This document shows positions 51,862 through 60,247 of a stretch of 64,000 nucleotides of DNA, one piece after another (positions within the stretch are counted from its first letter, which is position 1; each line of letters opens with the position of its first letter). Under the pieces are notes generated by a model. That model did not search any database, had not been told where the DNA came from, and saw only the letters and a program-made list of their open reading frames with translations. The position numbers and the translations under genes are program-made. The stretch is from Paenibacillus terricola (lineage in GTDB: Bacteria; Bacillota; Bacilli; Paenibacillales; Paenibacillaceae): assembly GCF_014779765.1 (NCBI RefSeq), contig NZ_JACXZA010000001.1, positions 248,001 through 312,000 on the forward strand, given 5' to 3'.

Positions 51862-52272
51862 TTAAATGGAGCAAATCATCAGCACATTCCCATCGGGATC
51901 CAGGAAATTAATCGTTTCATCATCTTCATAGATTATCTCGATTTGCGCATCGATTAGAAAATGTTTGGCTTGCGGCAGATCCTTGTCTTTAGCCATCAAG
52001 CTGCAGACCGGCAGCCGATTAGGCTTCCAAGTGGAGGGATCAACATTAATTCGGTCCAAATAATCTTGCGCCCGGAGGAAGAGACATGCCCCACTGCCAA
52101 GATCAAAGATATGAATATCTTCCCGAATGGTATCCGGTATTCTTTCCCCTAATAACTTGCCGTACCATTCCACTGACTTCGCCAAGTTGCTAACATAAAT
52201 AAATACCGCAGGCACTCCGCCTTCAATAGGAGACTCTTTGACGGAAGTAGACTTCATCTCCACATTCCCCAA
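51862..52272 (-). CDS. VOC-family (glyoxalase-fold) protein
   Basis: 136 residues forming a single glyoxalase/bleomycin-resistance-type domain: VPAVFIYVSNLAKSVEWYGKLLG at the start and FLDPDGNVLMI at the end. Such small proteins often bind metals and hydrophobic compounds; function is not fixed. Start TTG 52272 has GAAGGAGG ten bases upstream; an ATG 15 bases later has no such site. It is followed closely by the convergent DHA2 terminator. Confidence 0.85.
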   Translation of the reverse strand: MGNVEMKSTSVKESPIEGGVPAVFIYVSNLAKSVEWYGKLLGERIPDTIREDIHIFDLGSGACLFLRAQDYLDRINVDPSTWKPNRLPVCSLMAKDKDLPQAKHFLIDAQIEIIYEDDETINFLDPDGNVLMICSI

Positions 52273-52375
52273 TCGTACGATACCTCCTTCAGTTATAGAA
52301 TAATGATAAATAACTACATCATCTATCTTACTTTATTTAGTAAAATATTACCATATCTAGAAGAGTCGCGATCAA

Positions 52376-53203
52376 TTAAATCAATTGCAAAAATTCCAAC
52401 ACGATGTTCAGGAATTGGTCTTGATATTCGATATTCGGCAGGTGAACGGAAGTCATCAAGACGAAGGCTGCGTTCGGAACCGTGTTGGCGATTAATTCAC
52501 CGTGGCTTGGAAGTGTCACAGTATCATATTGGCCGGCGATCACTAATGTTGGGTTATAAATGAGGGCAACCGTCCGGCGCATATCCATGTCGCGGATTGC
52601 AGCCCAGCTTCCTGCGATTCCTTGCGGACGAGTAGAAAGCACCATCTGTCGGAATGAGCTGACGATTGTATTCTCTGGCTCCAGCATATGGGAAGGAAAC
52701 CAGTTCCTCATGAATGTATCGGCAGTTTCGGCAAGGTTCTCCGGCTGCAGGACGGAGGTGATCAGACCTTGCCATTGTTCAGCTGGCCCGAGGTAGGAGG
52801 ATGTATTGCTTAGAATCAGTCGGTCGATTCGCTCAGGAGCATAGATGCCAAGCCATTGGCCGACGATACCGCCTAACGATAATCCGAGGAAATGTACCTG
52901 TTCAATACGAAGGGCATCCAATAATTCGATGACATCGCGTCCCAGTCTGTCGAACGAATAGGGGCCGTCTGGCGTATCCGAGCCGCCATGACCTCGGTAG
53001 TCGTATCGAAGCACGCGGAAATGCTGAGACAATTCAGCTATTTGGCCGTCCCACATATTGATTGAGGTGGCAATGGAGTTCGCAAGCATCAATACCGGTT
53101 TATCGGCTGTTCCATCGATTCGATAAGCGATTCGAACGCCATCAGTGGTCGTGAAATAAAGTAACCCATCAATCTCTTTTGCTTTGTTTAACGCTGTCGC
53201 CAT
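52376..53203 (-). CDS. Alpha/beta hydrolase (3-oxoadipate enol-lactonase-like)
   Basis: 275 residues. YDYRGHGGSDTP, nucleophile GLSLGG near residue 106, acid in AGQYDTVTLP near 222 and histidine in TSVHLPNIE. This pattern is that of PcaD/MhpC-like hydrolases. In this start choice AAGGGAG sits nine bases upstream of ATG 53203; ATG 53212 is too close. It is divergent from an Lrp-family regulator, which probably controls it. No other catabolic genes stand beside it, so the substrate is open. Confidence 0.88.
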   Translation of the reverse strand: MATALNKAKEIDGLLYFTTTDGVRIAYRIDGTADKPVLMLANSIATSINMWDGQIAELSQHFRVLRYDYRGHGGSDTPDGPYSFDRLGRDVIELLDALRIEQVHFLGLSLGGIVGQWLGIYAPERIDRLILSNTSSYLGPAEQWQGLITSVLQPENLAETADTFMRNWFPSHMLEPENTIVSSFRQMVLSTRPQGIAGSWAAIRDMDMRRTVALIYNPTLVIAGQYDTVTLPSHGELIANTVPNAAFVLMTSVHLPNIEYQDQFLNIVLEFLQLI

Positions 53204-53239
53204 CTTTTCCATCTCCCTTGCTGGTTATAGTGGAATTTT

Positions 53240-53305
53240 ATAGAATTTAGATTACAATCGAAATGGGATTATGAAGAAAGATGGGGTCTGGAAACTTAAT
53301 TCTAT
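53240..53305. promoter_or_regulatory. Inverted ATAGAATT / AATTCTAT sites in the hydrolase-Lrp divergent region
   Basis: ATAGAATT at 53240-53247 is mirrored at 53298-53305, and CTTAATTCTAT is followed 24 bases later by CTTAACTTTAT. Lrp-family proteins wrap such multiple phased sites. Confidence 0.35.
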
Positions 53306-53349
53306 CGTTGTTTCGGAACTTAACTTTATAAAAATGAGGTGTGCTAACG

Positions 53350-53790
53350 ATGGACCAGATAGACAATCAGATCTTGTCAATCATTCATGAGAATGCCCGT
53401 ATTACGGTTTCCGAGATGAGCCGTAAGATTGCAATGTCGCAGCCAGCTGTCACGGAACGGCTTCGCAAGCTGGAGGAGCAAGGGGTCATAAAGGGCTATA
53501 AGGCGGTCCTTTCACCATCTAAGCTTATTAAATATACAACGGCGTTTGTTCTATTGAAGTCGAATAACTGCAAGGAATTCGAAGAGTTTGGAGAGGCGTC
53601 GCCTGAGATCATCGATTTCTACCGAACAAGCGGTGAATATAATTATTTATTAAAGGTTGTAACTGCAACTAGCGAAACGTTGGAAGCTTTTCTTGAACGC
53701 TGCAATACATTCGGCTTTTCTTCGACGCTTGTAGTTCTGTCTACACGATTCGAGGATAAGAGTCTTGTTGCAGATGCAAAGTTGCTTTAA
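53350..53790 (+). CDS. Lrp/AsnC-family transcriptional regulator
   Basis: 146 residues. An AsnC-type helix-turn-helix at about 2-62 (DNQILSIIHENARITVSEMSRKIAMSQPAVTERLRKLEEQGVI) and an AsnC_trans_reg/RAM domain at about 70-145. The family forms octamers and responds to small metabolites, commonly amino acids. ATG 53350 has GAGGTG eight bases upstream; the GTG 53341 that would extend it lies inside that site. Divergent from the hydrolase gene with symmetric repeats between. Confidence 0.92.
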   Translation: MDQIDNQILSIIHENARITVSEMSRKIAMSQPAVTERLRKLEEQGVIKGYKAVLSPSKLIKYTTAFVLLKSNNCKEFEEFGEASPEIIDFYRTSGEYNYLLKVVTATSETLEAFLERCNTFGFSSTLVVLSTRFEDKSLVADAKLL

Positions 53791-53893
53791 ACGAAACTCG
53801 ACCTATTCATCATACGGGGGAAAAGTTATTCTAGACGTAGATTAGCTACGCACCTGATGAACCCTAGTTGAAAGTCGCAAAGGAGCAAACAAG

Positions 53894-54598
53894 ATGAGCC
53901 GAGACAACGTCCTCAGATCGATACTATCGGAGAAGGTCGACATGACGCCAAGCGGATTTGAAGCCGACCAATTGTCCCCGGAGCAGTTCTGGGATTGTCA
54001 CGAGTTGTTTTTCGATAAAATCTTAGAAATCCATGCGTCGGACATTTCGGATATGGATGGTTATGGAAACCTAGATGAGTCTTGTAAGACGCAACATACA
54101 ACGTGCAGGGAATATATCATTGGCGAATTCGCTGAGGACCAAGAAGGATACTGGTACAACTGGAGAGAAATGTTCGATACGACGCTGCTTGAGCGCGAGT
54201 TCTTCGAACACTACTATCAAGAGATGATGGACCGTATCCCTTATTGCGAGGGCTGGCGGTACTTGGTTAACGACTTCATGTTCTTCTCTAATATGATCAC
54301 GGACGGCAAGTCTACGGTCGGATTTCCGGATTGGAGCTACGCAAGCATCGGTGATTTCCTGATGGACTTCGCGATTATGGATTTGCACAAACCGTACATG
54401 CGAATTCCGGAGCTGCTCGTTCCGTATTTGTACAAGAAGGGCATTGTCGTTCCTGATTTCAAAGAAAGATTTCTATGCATGGGTTATTTGAAGGGGCTAT
54501 TTTGCTTGCGTTGGCACGCGTCGATCGATGATGAAGAGTCGTGCATCTCCATCATGAAATCGATGAGCGAACTGAAAGATCGAATTTACAACTTGTAA
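53894..54598 (+). CDS. Aminoglycoside-phosphotransferase-like protein lacking the N-lobe
   Basis: 234 residues. It matches the C-lobe of hygromycin-B-type phosphotransferases (APH): ILEIHASDISDMDGYG, TTCREYIIG, and the catalytic region WRYLVNDFMFFSNMITDG with PDWSYASIGDFLMDFA. About 90 residues of the N-lobe, with the ATP-gripping loop, are missing. The catalytic loop reads VND-x5-N where H-x-D-x4-N is expected. It therefore looks catalytically dead or adapted to another role. ATG follows AAAGGAG. Probably cotranscribed with the next gene. Whether truncated or a separate family is open. Confidence 0.7.
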   Translation: MSRDNVLRSILSEKVDMTPSGFEADQLSPEQFWDCHELFFDKILEIHASDISDMDGYGNLDESCKTQHTTCREYIIGEFAEDQEGYWYNWREMFDTTLLEREFFEHYYQEMMDRIPYCEGWRYLVNDFMFFSNMITDGKSTVGFPDWSYASIGDFLMDFAIMDLHKPYMRIPELLVPYLYKKGIVVPDFKERFLCMGYLKGLFCLRWHASIDDEESCISIMKSMSELKDRIYNL

Positions 54599-54610
54599 AA
54601 CGGTGATCAG

Positions 54611-55306
54611 ATGAAATATGAGAATGCGAACGATTTGCTCCCCGTGGAGCTGTTGAGAGAAATTCAGAAATACGCGGCGGGAAAGCTGCTTTATGTTCCT
54701 TCAGGGGACGATAAGAGAGCTTGGGGGGAAGCTTCCGGTTACCGAGATCAGTTGCTGAAGCGCAATCGTATGATTCGCAATAAGTATGCCCACGGAATTA
54801 CCATCTCGGAGCTGGCGGACGAATATTGCTTGTCCTTGGATTCCATTAAGAAAATTATTTATTCGAAGAGAATGGCAAGCAATTTGAGCTATTCGCCAAC
54901 CGTCGCATCGGCTGTTCAATATGCGAATGCAGGACTGTTCGAGGAATGGATCCAGTGCTATCTGTTGTTTACCCGCAAAGCGGAGTCTGATTTTCATGAG
55001 TTCCTGAAGGAGGAGACGATCTTCTTCGGGGTCGTGAAGTTTCCTCTTCGTCTTATTCAGCACGAAGGTGCAGAGATTGGTGGCAATCACACAGATAACA
55101 AAGAGGAGAACTTTTCCGTTCAGCCGCCGCTTCTTATTCAATATGAAGCAGGGAAGTTTTACTGTTCCGTACAACAAGAGCTGCTTGCTTCATTGAAGCG
55201 CAGACGAGTAAATGCTTATCCTTCTATCATCGTGTTGAAAGGAAATGCCGATTACCGAAGATTCAATGCGCATTTCGGCGGTGTCCTCTTTTATGTAAAC
55301 GAATGA
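54611..55306 (+). CDS. CD3324-family HTH protein with unknown C-terminal domain
   Basis: 231 residues. Residues about 1-88 match the small CD3324-type proteins (ENANDLLPVELLREIQKYAAGKLLYVP then RNRMIRNKYAHGITISELADEYCLSLDSIKKIIYSK), which have a Mor-like helix-turn-helix. The rest is not recognised; its end (YPSIIVLKGNADYRRFNAHFGG) looks like a compact alpha/beta fold. Only 12 bases separate it from the kinase-like gene, with GGTGATC as ribosome site. The fused tail is unusual for the family. DNA binding is inferred. Confidence 0.7.
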   Translation: MKYENANDLLPVELLREIQKYAAGKLLYVPSGDDKRAWGEASGYRDQLLKRNRMIRNKYAHGITISELADEYCLSLDSIKKIIYSKRMASNLSYSPTVASAVQYANAGLFEEWIQCYLLFTRKAESDFHEFLKEETIFFGVVKFPLRLIQHEGAEIGGNHTDNKEENFSVQPPLLIQYEAGKFYCSVQQELLASLKRRRVNAYPSIIVLKGNADYRRFNAHFGGVLFYVNE

Positions 55307-55311
55307 TCGAG

Positions 55312-55354
55312 CCAATAAGGAAAGCCACCCGCAGAGGATGGCTTTCCTTATTGG
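55312..55354 (+). terminator. Long terminator hairpin after the CD3324-type gene
   Basis: CCAATAAGGAAAGCCA and TGGCTTTCCTTATTGG perfect 16-base arms; an open frame across it is not a gene. Confidence 0.85.
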
Positions 55355-55388
55355 CTGCTTTAGCGGCCCGATCGAACGAGCAGAACGG

Positions 55389-55411
55389 CTCGGTTCCTCA
55401 AAGGAACCGAG
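55389..55411 (+). terminator. Second hairpin in the same gap
   Basis: CTCGGTTCC-tcaaa-GGAACCGAG followed by TTATTTGTTGTT on the plus strand. Confidence 0.75.
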
Positions 55412-55465
55412 TTATTTGTTGTTCACTCCGTTTGATGGGTGATCGGGACTGGATATATCTAGCCG

Positions 55466-55529
55466 TTGCCGAGTTGAAGGCGATTATGGATAATAAGTGT
55501 TACCTTTGTTTGTTTAATAAACAAACAAA
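55466..55529 (+). promoter_or_regulatory. Promoter with xylO-like operator upstream of GPH symporter
   Basis: TTGCCG (55466-55471), 17-base spacer and GATAAT (55489-55494) form a promoter. From 55505, just after the expected start site, lies a palindrome with 12-base arms (TTTGTTTGTTTA and TAAACAAACAAA) around one base. It resembles the xylO operators bound by ROK-type XylR in bacilli. The rest of the 372-base gap (two hairpins upstream) holds no gene. Confidence 0.6.
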
Positions 55530-55678
55530 CGAGGAGTTAATCCTTTTAAGCACAACATTGGCTGGAGGAGTATAACGAGTCATCTAACGGGTAAACTTGA
55601 ACGAGCTTTTAAAAATGTAAGGGCTTTTAGTTTCGTAGATTTCAAATGTTTAATGGAAAAAGTGAAGGAGCATTCATC

Positions 55679-57154
55679 ATGAGTAATGACACACAGGTTG
55701 TTCAACAAGAAGAGTATCGCAAGCTCAGTCTTATTGAACGCATGGGCTACGGCTTTGGAGATTTTGCCCAAAATCTTGTCTTTGGTACGGTCGGAGGCTT
55801 TCTTGCCCTCTTTCTGACGACTGTTAACGCGATCGGCACAGCGACTGCAGGGTTCATCTTCCTCTTTGTCCGTATCGTCAATGTAATTTGGGATCCAATG
55901 GTCGGGACCTTTGTCGATAAACGCACATCCAAAGCCGGTAAATACCGTCCATGGTTGCTTCGCGCAGGCATTCCGCTGGTGATCTTGGGTGCGCTTCTGT
56001 TCGCGCCTATTCCTGGTGTACGTGGCTCTGTGCCCTTTATTTTCATTACTTATTTGCTGCTTGACTTGGTTTATTCCGTCGTCAATATTCCTTATGGCTC
56101 GCTGAACGCCTCGCTGACCCGTAATCCTGAATCCGTTGACCAAATTACAACGACTCGCATGACGCTTGCAAACGTTGCGAATCTTCTCGTATATACGCTG
56201 TTCCCAATGTTTGTTCAAATGGCGGCGCCTAAAGATCGTTCGCTCAAAGATACCGGATTGTTCGGATTGAAACTGAACATGGGAACGTATACCGATCCTT
56301 CTGCAGACCATGCTTGGTTTAACGTTTATGCCGTCTATATGATTATTGGCGCAATTGCGCTATTCCTTTGCTACAAGCTTACGAAAGAACGCGTTGTCGC
56401 CAATGCGGAACAATCGGCGCAAGTGAAAGTCTATGATTTCTTTATTGAGTTTAAGAATAATAAGCCATTGATCATCCTAGGCGTATTCTTCATGTTAGCA
56501 TTCACATTCATGTTCTTCATGAATACGGTTAACGGATTCTTCTACCAATACACCGTCGATCATTCGGACTGGATGGGTGCTGTAGGTCTGATTGCCTCGA
56601 TACCGGGTATCGCCTTTACAGTGTTCTGGCCTAGACTGAAGAAGACCTTCGGTAAAAAAGGCTTTTTCCATCTATTCCTTGGCATGTTCGTCATCGGCGA
56701 AATCCTGACTTGGGTTTGGAGTCTTGACGGCATGCGCGATCAGCTGTGGCTGGCTTATGTGTCAACTTTCATCAAACAATGGGGCTTGTCCTCAGCGACT
56801 GGTTTCATGTGGGCGCTTGTTCCCGAAGTGGTTTCGTATGGCGAACTGAAGTCCGGCAAACGCAATGCTGCTATCATCAACGCGATTATGGGGCTGTTCT
56901 TCAAGGTTGGCTTCACGCTTGGCGGTGCCGTTCCGCTGTGGTTCCTCGCAGCATATGGATTTAATGGAGATGCCGAGCAGCAGACGGCCAACGCGCTTTC
57001 AGGAATTAATATGACGGCTATTTGGATACCTGCTGTTCTTGCGATTGTTTCAATGATCGTGATGCAGTTCTACCCGCTGTCTGATAAAGACGTGGACAAC
57101 ATCAATAAACAACTCGACGCAAAACGCGCTGATATGAAATCAACAGGAGCTTAA
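55679..57154 (+). CDS. GPH-family sugar:cation symporter
   Basis: 491 residues with 12 membrane helices. It is of the glycoside-pentoside-hexuronide type (melibiose/xyloside symporters): MGYGFGDFAQNLVFGT near the N-terminus, the NVIWDPMVGTFVDKRTSKAGKYRPW loop with the conserved D-x3-G and R residues, and a central GAVGLI-type segment. Sodium- or proton-coupled uptake of a glycoside or pentoside is expected. AAGGAG before ATG 55679 sets the start. Together with the xylO-like operator and the GH120 enzyme elsewhere in this window, a xyloside is the likeliest cargo, but that is inference. Confidence 0.88.
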   Translation: MSNDTQVVQQEEYRKLSLIERMGYGFGDFAQNLVFGTVGGFLALFLTTVNAIGTATAGFIFLFVRIVNVIWDPMVGTFVDKRTSKAGKYRPWLLRAGIPLVILGALLFAPIPGVRGSVPFIFITYLLLDLVYSVVNIPYGSLNASLTRNPESVDQITTTRMTLANVANLLVYTLFPMFVQMAAPKDRSLKDTGLFGLKLNMGTYTDPSADHAWFNVYAVYMIIGAIALFLCYKLTKERVVANAEQSAQVKVYDFFIEFKNNKPLIILGVFFMLAFTFMFFMNTVNGFFYQYTVDHSDWMGAVGLIASIPGIAFTVFWPRLKKTFGKKGFFHLFLGMFVIGEILTWVWSLDGMRDQLWLAYVSTFIKQWGLSSATGFMWALVPEVVSYGELKSGKRNAAIINAIMGLFFKVGFTLGGAVPLWFLAAYGFNGDAEQQTANALSGINMTAIWIPAVLAIVSMIVMQFYPLSDKDVDNINKQLDAKRADMKSTGA

Positions 57155-57207
57155 AGCTTAGTCAACAAACATGTGCGAAGATTGAAGAGAGCCTGAGGAA
57201 CACAAAG

Positions 57208-57236
57208 AAGGAGCTGCCGCGTGCAGCTCCTTTTCT
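57208..57236. terminator. Terminator after the GPH gene
   Basis: AAGGAGCTGC and GCAGCTCCTT arms followed by TTTC; nearly the same sequence as at 12329. Confidence 0.8.
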
Positions 57237-57259
57237 TATCGTGTCAGCAGAGGAATAGG

Positions 57260-57865
57260 CTACTTAAACCAGCCCTTATCCTTAAAATGCTTGATCGCCT
57301 CGACTCGGTTGCCAACTCCGAGTTTGTTGAGAATAACGGAGATGTAATTCCGAATCGTTCCTTGGGTGATGAACAATTCCTTCGAAATTTCTTTCGTGCT
57401 TTTGCCATCCGCAATTAACGTAAGGACAGCCTTCTCGCGCTCGGTGAGCGGATTCTCCTCGCCATAAGCCTCATCCATTAATTCGGGAGCATATAGACGC
57501 CGGCCGCCTACGATCGTTCGAACCGAATTCGCGAGCTCCTCGCTTGGGCTGTCTTTCAACAAGTAGCCGTGCACGCCAGCTTTAATCGCTCTCTCGAAAT
57601 AGCCCGCACGTGCAAAAGTCGTGAGGATGACAACCTTGCAATTTAGCGATAGGGAGGACAGCTCCTCAGCAGCTTCCAAGCCGGTCTTAAGCGGCATCTC
57701 GATATCGAGAATGCATACGTCCGGCTGATGAAGACGCGCCAGCTTGACGGCATCCTCTCCGTTGCTTGCTTTTGCGACGACCGTCATATCTTCTTCCAGA
57801 TCCAGCAACGCAGCGAGAGCGCCGAGAATCATTCGTTGATCTTCTGCAATTACGATTCGAATCAT
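57260..57865 (-). CDS. desR: NarL-type response regulator of the membrane-fluidity system
   Basis: 201 residues, close to the length of B. subtilis DesR. Receiver with acidic pair AEDQ, phospho-Asp in CILDIEMPLKTG, Thr in LTTFAR and Lys in LLKDSPSEE; LuxR helix-turn-helix at about 138-198 (LTEREKAVLTLIADGKSTKEISKELFITQGTIRNYISVILNKLG). ATG 57865 has GAGAAGG upstream; a TTG at 57871 overlaps the kinase stop. Last gene of des-desK-desR, as in B. subtilis. Confidence 0.9.
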   Translation of the reverse strand: MIRIVIAEDQRMILGALAALLDLEEDMTVVAKASNGEDAVKLARLHQPDVCILDIEMPLKTGLEAAEELSSLSLNCKVVILTTFARAGYFERAIKAGVHGYLLKDSPSEELANSVRTIVGGRRLYAPELMDEAYGEENPLTEREKAVLTLIADGKSTKEISKELFITQGTIRNYISVILNKLGVGNRVEAIKHFKDKGWFK

Positions 57866-57867
57866 CT

Positions 57868-58992
57868 TCAAGCCTTCTCTCTTGGTTGAGTATTGGGTAT
57901 TGTTATGACAAGGGCGGTACCTGGACCTTCGCTAAGCTCCAGGCTCCCATTAATGAATTCGAGTCGTTCCTTCATCCCGATAAGACCGCTGCCGTTGGAG
58001 TACGTAGCTTGCTGGGACATCCCGATCCCGTTGTCTTCGACGATGACGACCAATGCTAGGCGATCGGGCTTGATCGTAATCGTACAGACAGAAGCTTCGC
58101 TATGTTTAACGACGTTCGTAACGGCTTCTTTCAGACACATGCAGAGTACGTTCTCGTTCATCAGGGATAAGCACTTTGGTTCGAGATCGCCTTCGACAAT
58201 TAACTCAATACGAGCAGTCCTAAGCATTTGCTGGATACGGGCGATCTCTTCCGTCAGCCTTGCGCCGCGCATTTGCGTCACGATCTGACGGACTTCCTTC
58301 AGCGCATTTCTCGCTGTCTGTCTGACTTCCTTCATCTCGACCATGGACTGCGCCGAATCTTTGTTCATCAGCTTAAGGGCGAGGTCGCTCTTAAGGCCAA
58401 TGAGCGAAAGCTTCTGACCGAGCGTATCGTGCAGATCCCTTGCGATGCGCTGGCGTTCTTCGAGCTTCACCAATTCCGAGATACGTTTATTCGCATCATT
58501 CAGCTGGCCTTGCAGCTGCTCGTTCTTATTTCGATTGTAGTTCGAGATAGGAAGCAGGATCACCATGATTAAACAAATCATGACGAAAGGCAATTGGCTG
58601 ATGACGACCGGATTCTTGATGATGATAGCGTAGTCGATGATGATGATCGTTATGGTAAGGTGAATGACATACAGCGTAATGAAGCCTTTCTTGCTGACGA
58701 TGTTCCCGATTACGAAGGTAAGCAGCAGCGAGAAATAGACGAATCCGAATAAGACAGTCATCGCGATGGAGATTGCGATTTGTAAGCCTGACCATATATA
58801 GACCTTCCACCCCTTAGTAATAAAGACGAGCACATAGGAGATGAAGAATAGGAGGATGAGTCCTATTCCTACCGCCGTATGAGCTCTGGTCGAGGTGCGA
58901 AAGATGTAGTAGAAGGGCAGAATGAAAAGGATCGCCCATATGAATGGATTAAGCCCGGTTGTTTTGTACAAATTTGAACGCCAGTTAAGCAT
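57868..58992 (-). CDS. desK: Membrane-fluidity thermosensor histidine kinase
   Basis: 374 residues. Five membrane helices (1-150) with no extracellular domain, then the two-helix stalk and RQRIARDLHDTLGQKLSLIGLKSDLALKL, in which the phospho-acceptor is His188, the same position as in B. subtilis DesK. HATPase_c follows (CLKEAVTNVVKHSEA; DNGIGM; GSGLIGMKERLEF). The protein switches from phosphatase to kinase when cold thickens the membrane. ATG 58992 has AAAGGTGG upstream; 22 extra residues of the longer frame are rejected. It lies between des and desR. Confidence 0.93.
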   Translation of the reverse strand: MLNWRSNLYKTTGLNPFIWAILFILPFYYIFRTSTRAHTAVGIGLILLFFISYVLVFITKGWKVYIWSGLQIAISIAMTVLFGFVYFSLLLTFVIGNIVSKKGFITLYVIHLTITIIIIDYAIIIKNPVVISQLPFVMICLIMVILLPISNYNRNKNEQLQGQLNDANKRISELVKLEERQRIARDLHDTLGQKLSLIGLKSDLALKLMNKDSAQSMVEMKEVRQTARNALKEVRQIVTQMRGARLTEEIARIQQMLRTARIELIVEGDLEPKCLSLMNENVLCMCLKEAVTNVVKHSEASVCTITIKPDRLALVVIVEDNGIGMSQQATYSNGSGLIGMKERLEFINGSLELSEGPGTALVITIPNTQPREKA

Positions 58993-59026
58993 AGGGTTCC
59001 ACCTTTTGGAATGACTAATGCGCGCC

Positions 59027-60085
59027 TTAGCCTGTACGACCGATCCTAGCCTCTTCATTCAATTGGGGCTTCGGTTTCACAACCAGCCTCCTTCGGGCAG
59101 CGCTTAACTCGCGGAAGCCAATAAACGTCTTGGCATCCTCGTCCCATAATCGGAATCGAAGCGACTGCAGGCTGGTGCGAATATTGATCGTCGCTGCTTT
59201 CTGCAGCGGCGGAATGGCTAGATGAGTCTTCTCTAGATTGTAATTCGGCACCTTCGGGTTCAAGTGATGCACGTGATGGAAGCCGATGTTGCCCGTTATC
59301 CATTGCAGCAGCCGGGGAAGTTGATAGTACGAGCTTCCTTCGACGGCAGCCTTCACGTAGCTCCAATCATCGTCATTCTCGAAGTAGGAGTCCTCGAATT
59401 GATGCTGAACATAGAATAACCAAATCCCCATCATTCCTGCAACCCATAGAATCGGAGTTTGCACGAGAAGCAGGCTTTTCCACCCTAATAACTCGCCCAA
59501 TACCGCATAGAGAGCCACAATGGCCACGTTCGTCATATACGTATTAAGCTTCTCGCGGCGTTTCGCACCTGGACGGTTCTTGCGATAAGTGACGAGAAAG
59601 ACGAGCAGGGGACCAAGCACCAGGAAAACAAACGGATTCCGGTAAAATCGGTACGCCAGCTTGATTCGCGGCGGGGAAGCGATATATTCCTCCACAGTCA
59701 TGACCCACATATCGCCGACTCCTCGTTTATCGAGGTTGCCGCTTGTAGCATGATGAATATTATGTGCATTCTTCCATTGCTCATAAGGGAAATGCGTTAG
59801 AATGCCGGTAATGTTCCCCAGCCAATCGTTTGCCTTACGGCTCTTGAAGAATGATTGATGACAGCAGTCGTGGAAAATAATAAATGTCCGGATAAGAAAG
59901 CTCGCCGCGACGACCGTAATGGGTATCGTGAGCCAGTAAGAGATGGACAAGCTCGCATAAGCTGCAGCCCACAGCAGCAGAAATGGCAGCAGCGTGTTGG
60001 CAAGCTGACGCAAGCTGGCTGCGGTATTCGTTCGTGCAAACGGAGCTGAATGCTTCTTTAGTTCTGCAATGTTCATCGGATCCAC
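59027..60085 (-). CDS. des: Membrane acyl-lipid desaturase
   Basis: 352 residues, the same length as B. subtilis Des. The three histidine boxes of acyl-lipid desaturases are present: HDCCH at 72-76, HNIHH at 108-112 and HHVHH at 270-274, with four membrane helices around them. It uses di-iron chemistry and oxygen to put a double bond (delta-5 in B. subtilis) into phospholipid acyl chains, restoring fluidity after cold. Start GTG 60085 has AGGAGG eight bases upstream; an ATG nine bases later is less well placed. First gene of the des-desK-desR run. Confidence 0.92.
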   Translation of the reverse strand: MDPMNIAELKKHSAPFARTNTAASLRQLANTLLPFLLLWAAAYASLSISYWLTIPITVVAASFLIRTFIIFHDCCHQSFFKSRKANDWLGNITGILTHFPYEQWKNAHNIHHATSGNLDKRGVGDMWVMTVEEYIASPPRIKLAYRFYRNPFVFLVLGPLLVFLVTYRKNRPGAKRREKLNTYMTNVAIVALYAVLGELLGWKSLLLVQTPILWVAGMMGIWLFYVQHQFEDSYFENDDDWSYVKAAVEGSSYYQLPRLLQWITGNIGFHHVHHLNPKVPNYNLEKTHLAIPPLQKAATINIRTSLQSLRFRLWDEDAKTFIGFRELSAARRRLVVKPKPQLNEEARIGRTG

Positions 60086-60144
60086 GGGGACTTCCTCCTA
60101 GAAGTACGTATACGAAATGTCGACATAATAATCGGTATATATCC

Positions 60145-60223
60145 ATTATAGAGAACAGGGCACTGTCGCTTATAGTCATAAACGTCAAGGTGAGGGTATG
60201 ACGAATATCATATATGGTCATGA
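60145..60223 (-). promoter_or_regulatory. des promoter with putative DesR half-sites
   Basis: On the reverse strand a perfect -10 TATAAT (60150-60145) lacks a good -35. GTCATA at 60175-60180, TATGAC at 60197-60202 and GTCATG at 60217-60222 lie 25-73 bases upstream of it, the place where DesR binds in B. subtilis. GTCATA and TATGAC form a perfect inverted pair with a 16-base spacer. Confidence 0.6.
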
Positions 60224-60247
60224 AAGGATTCGAAAATGGAACACAAA

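Noticed and set aside
55303-55575. 90-codon plus-strand frame
   Set aside because: Runs through two terminator hairpins and the GPH promoter region; no similarity.
55580-56311. 243-codon reverse-strand frame
   Set aside because: Antisense to the GPH symporter; no start signals and no similarity seen.
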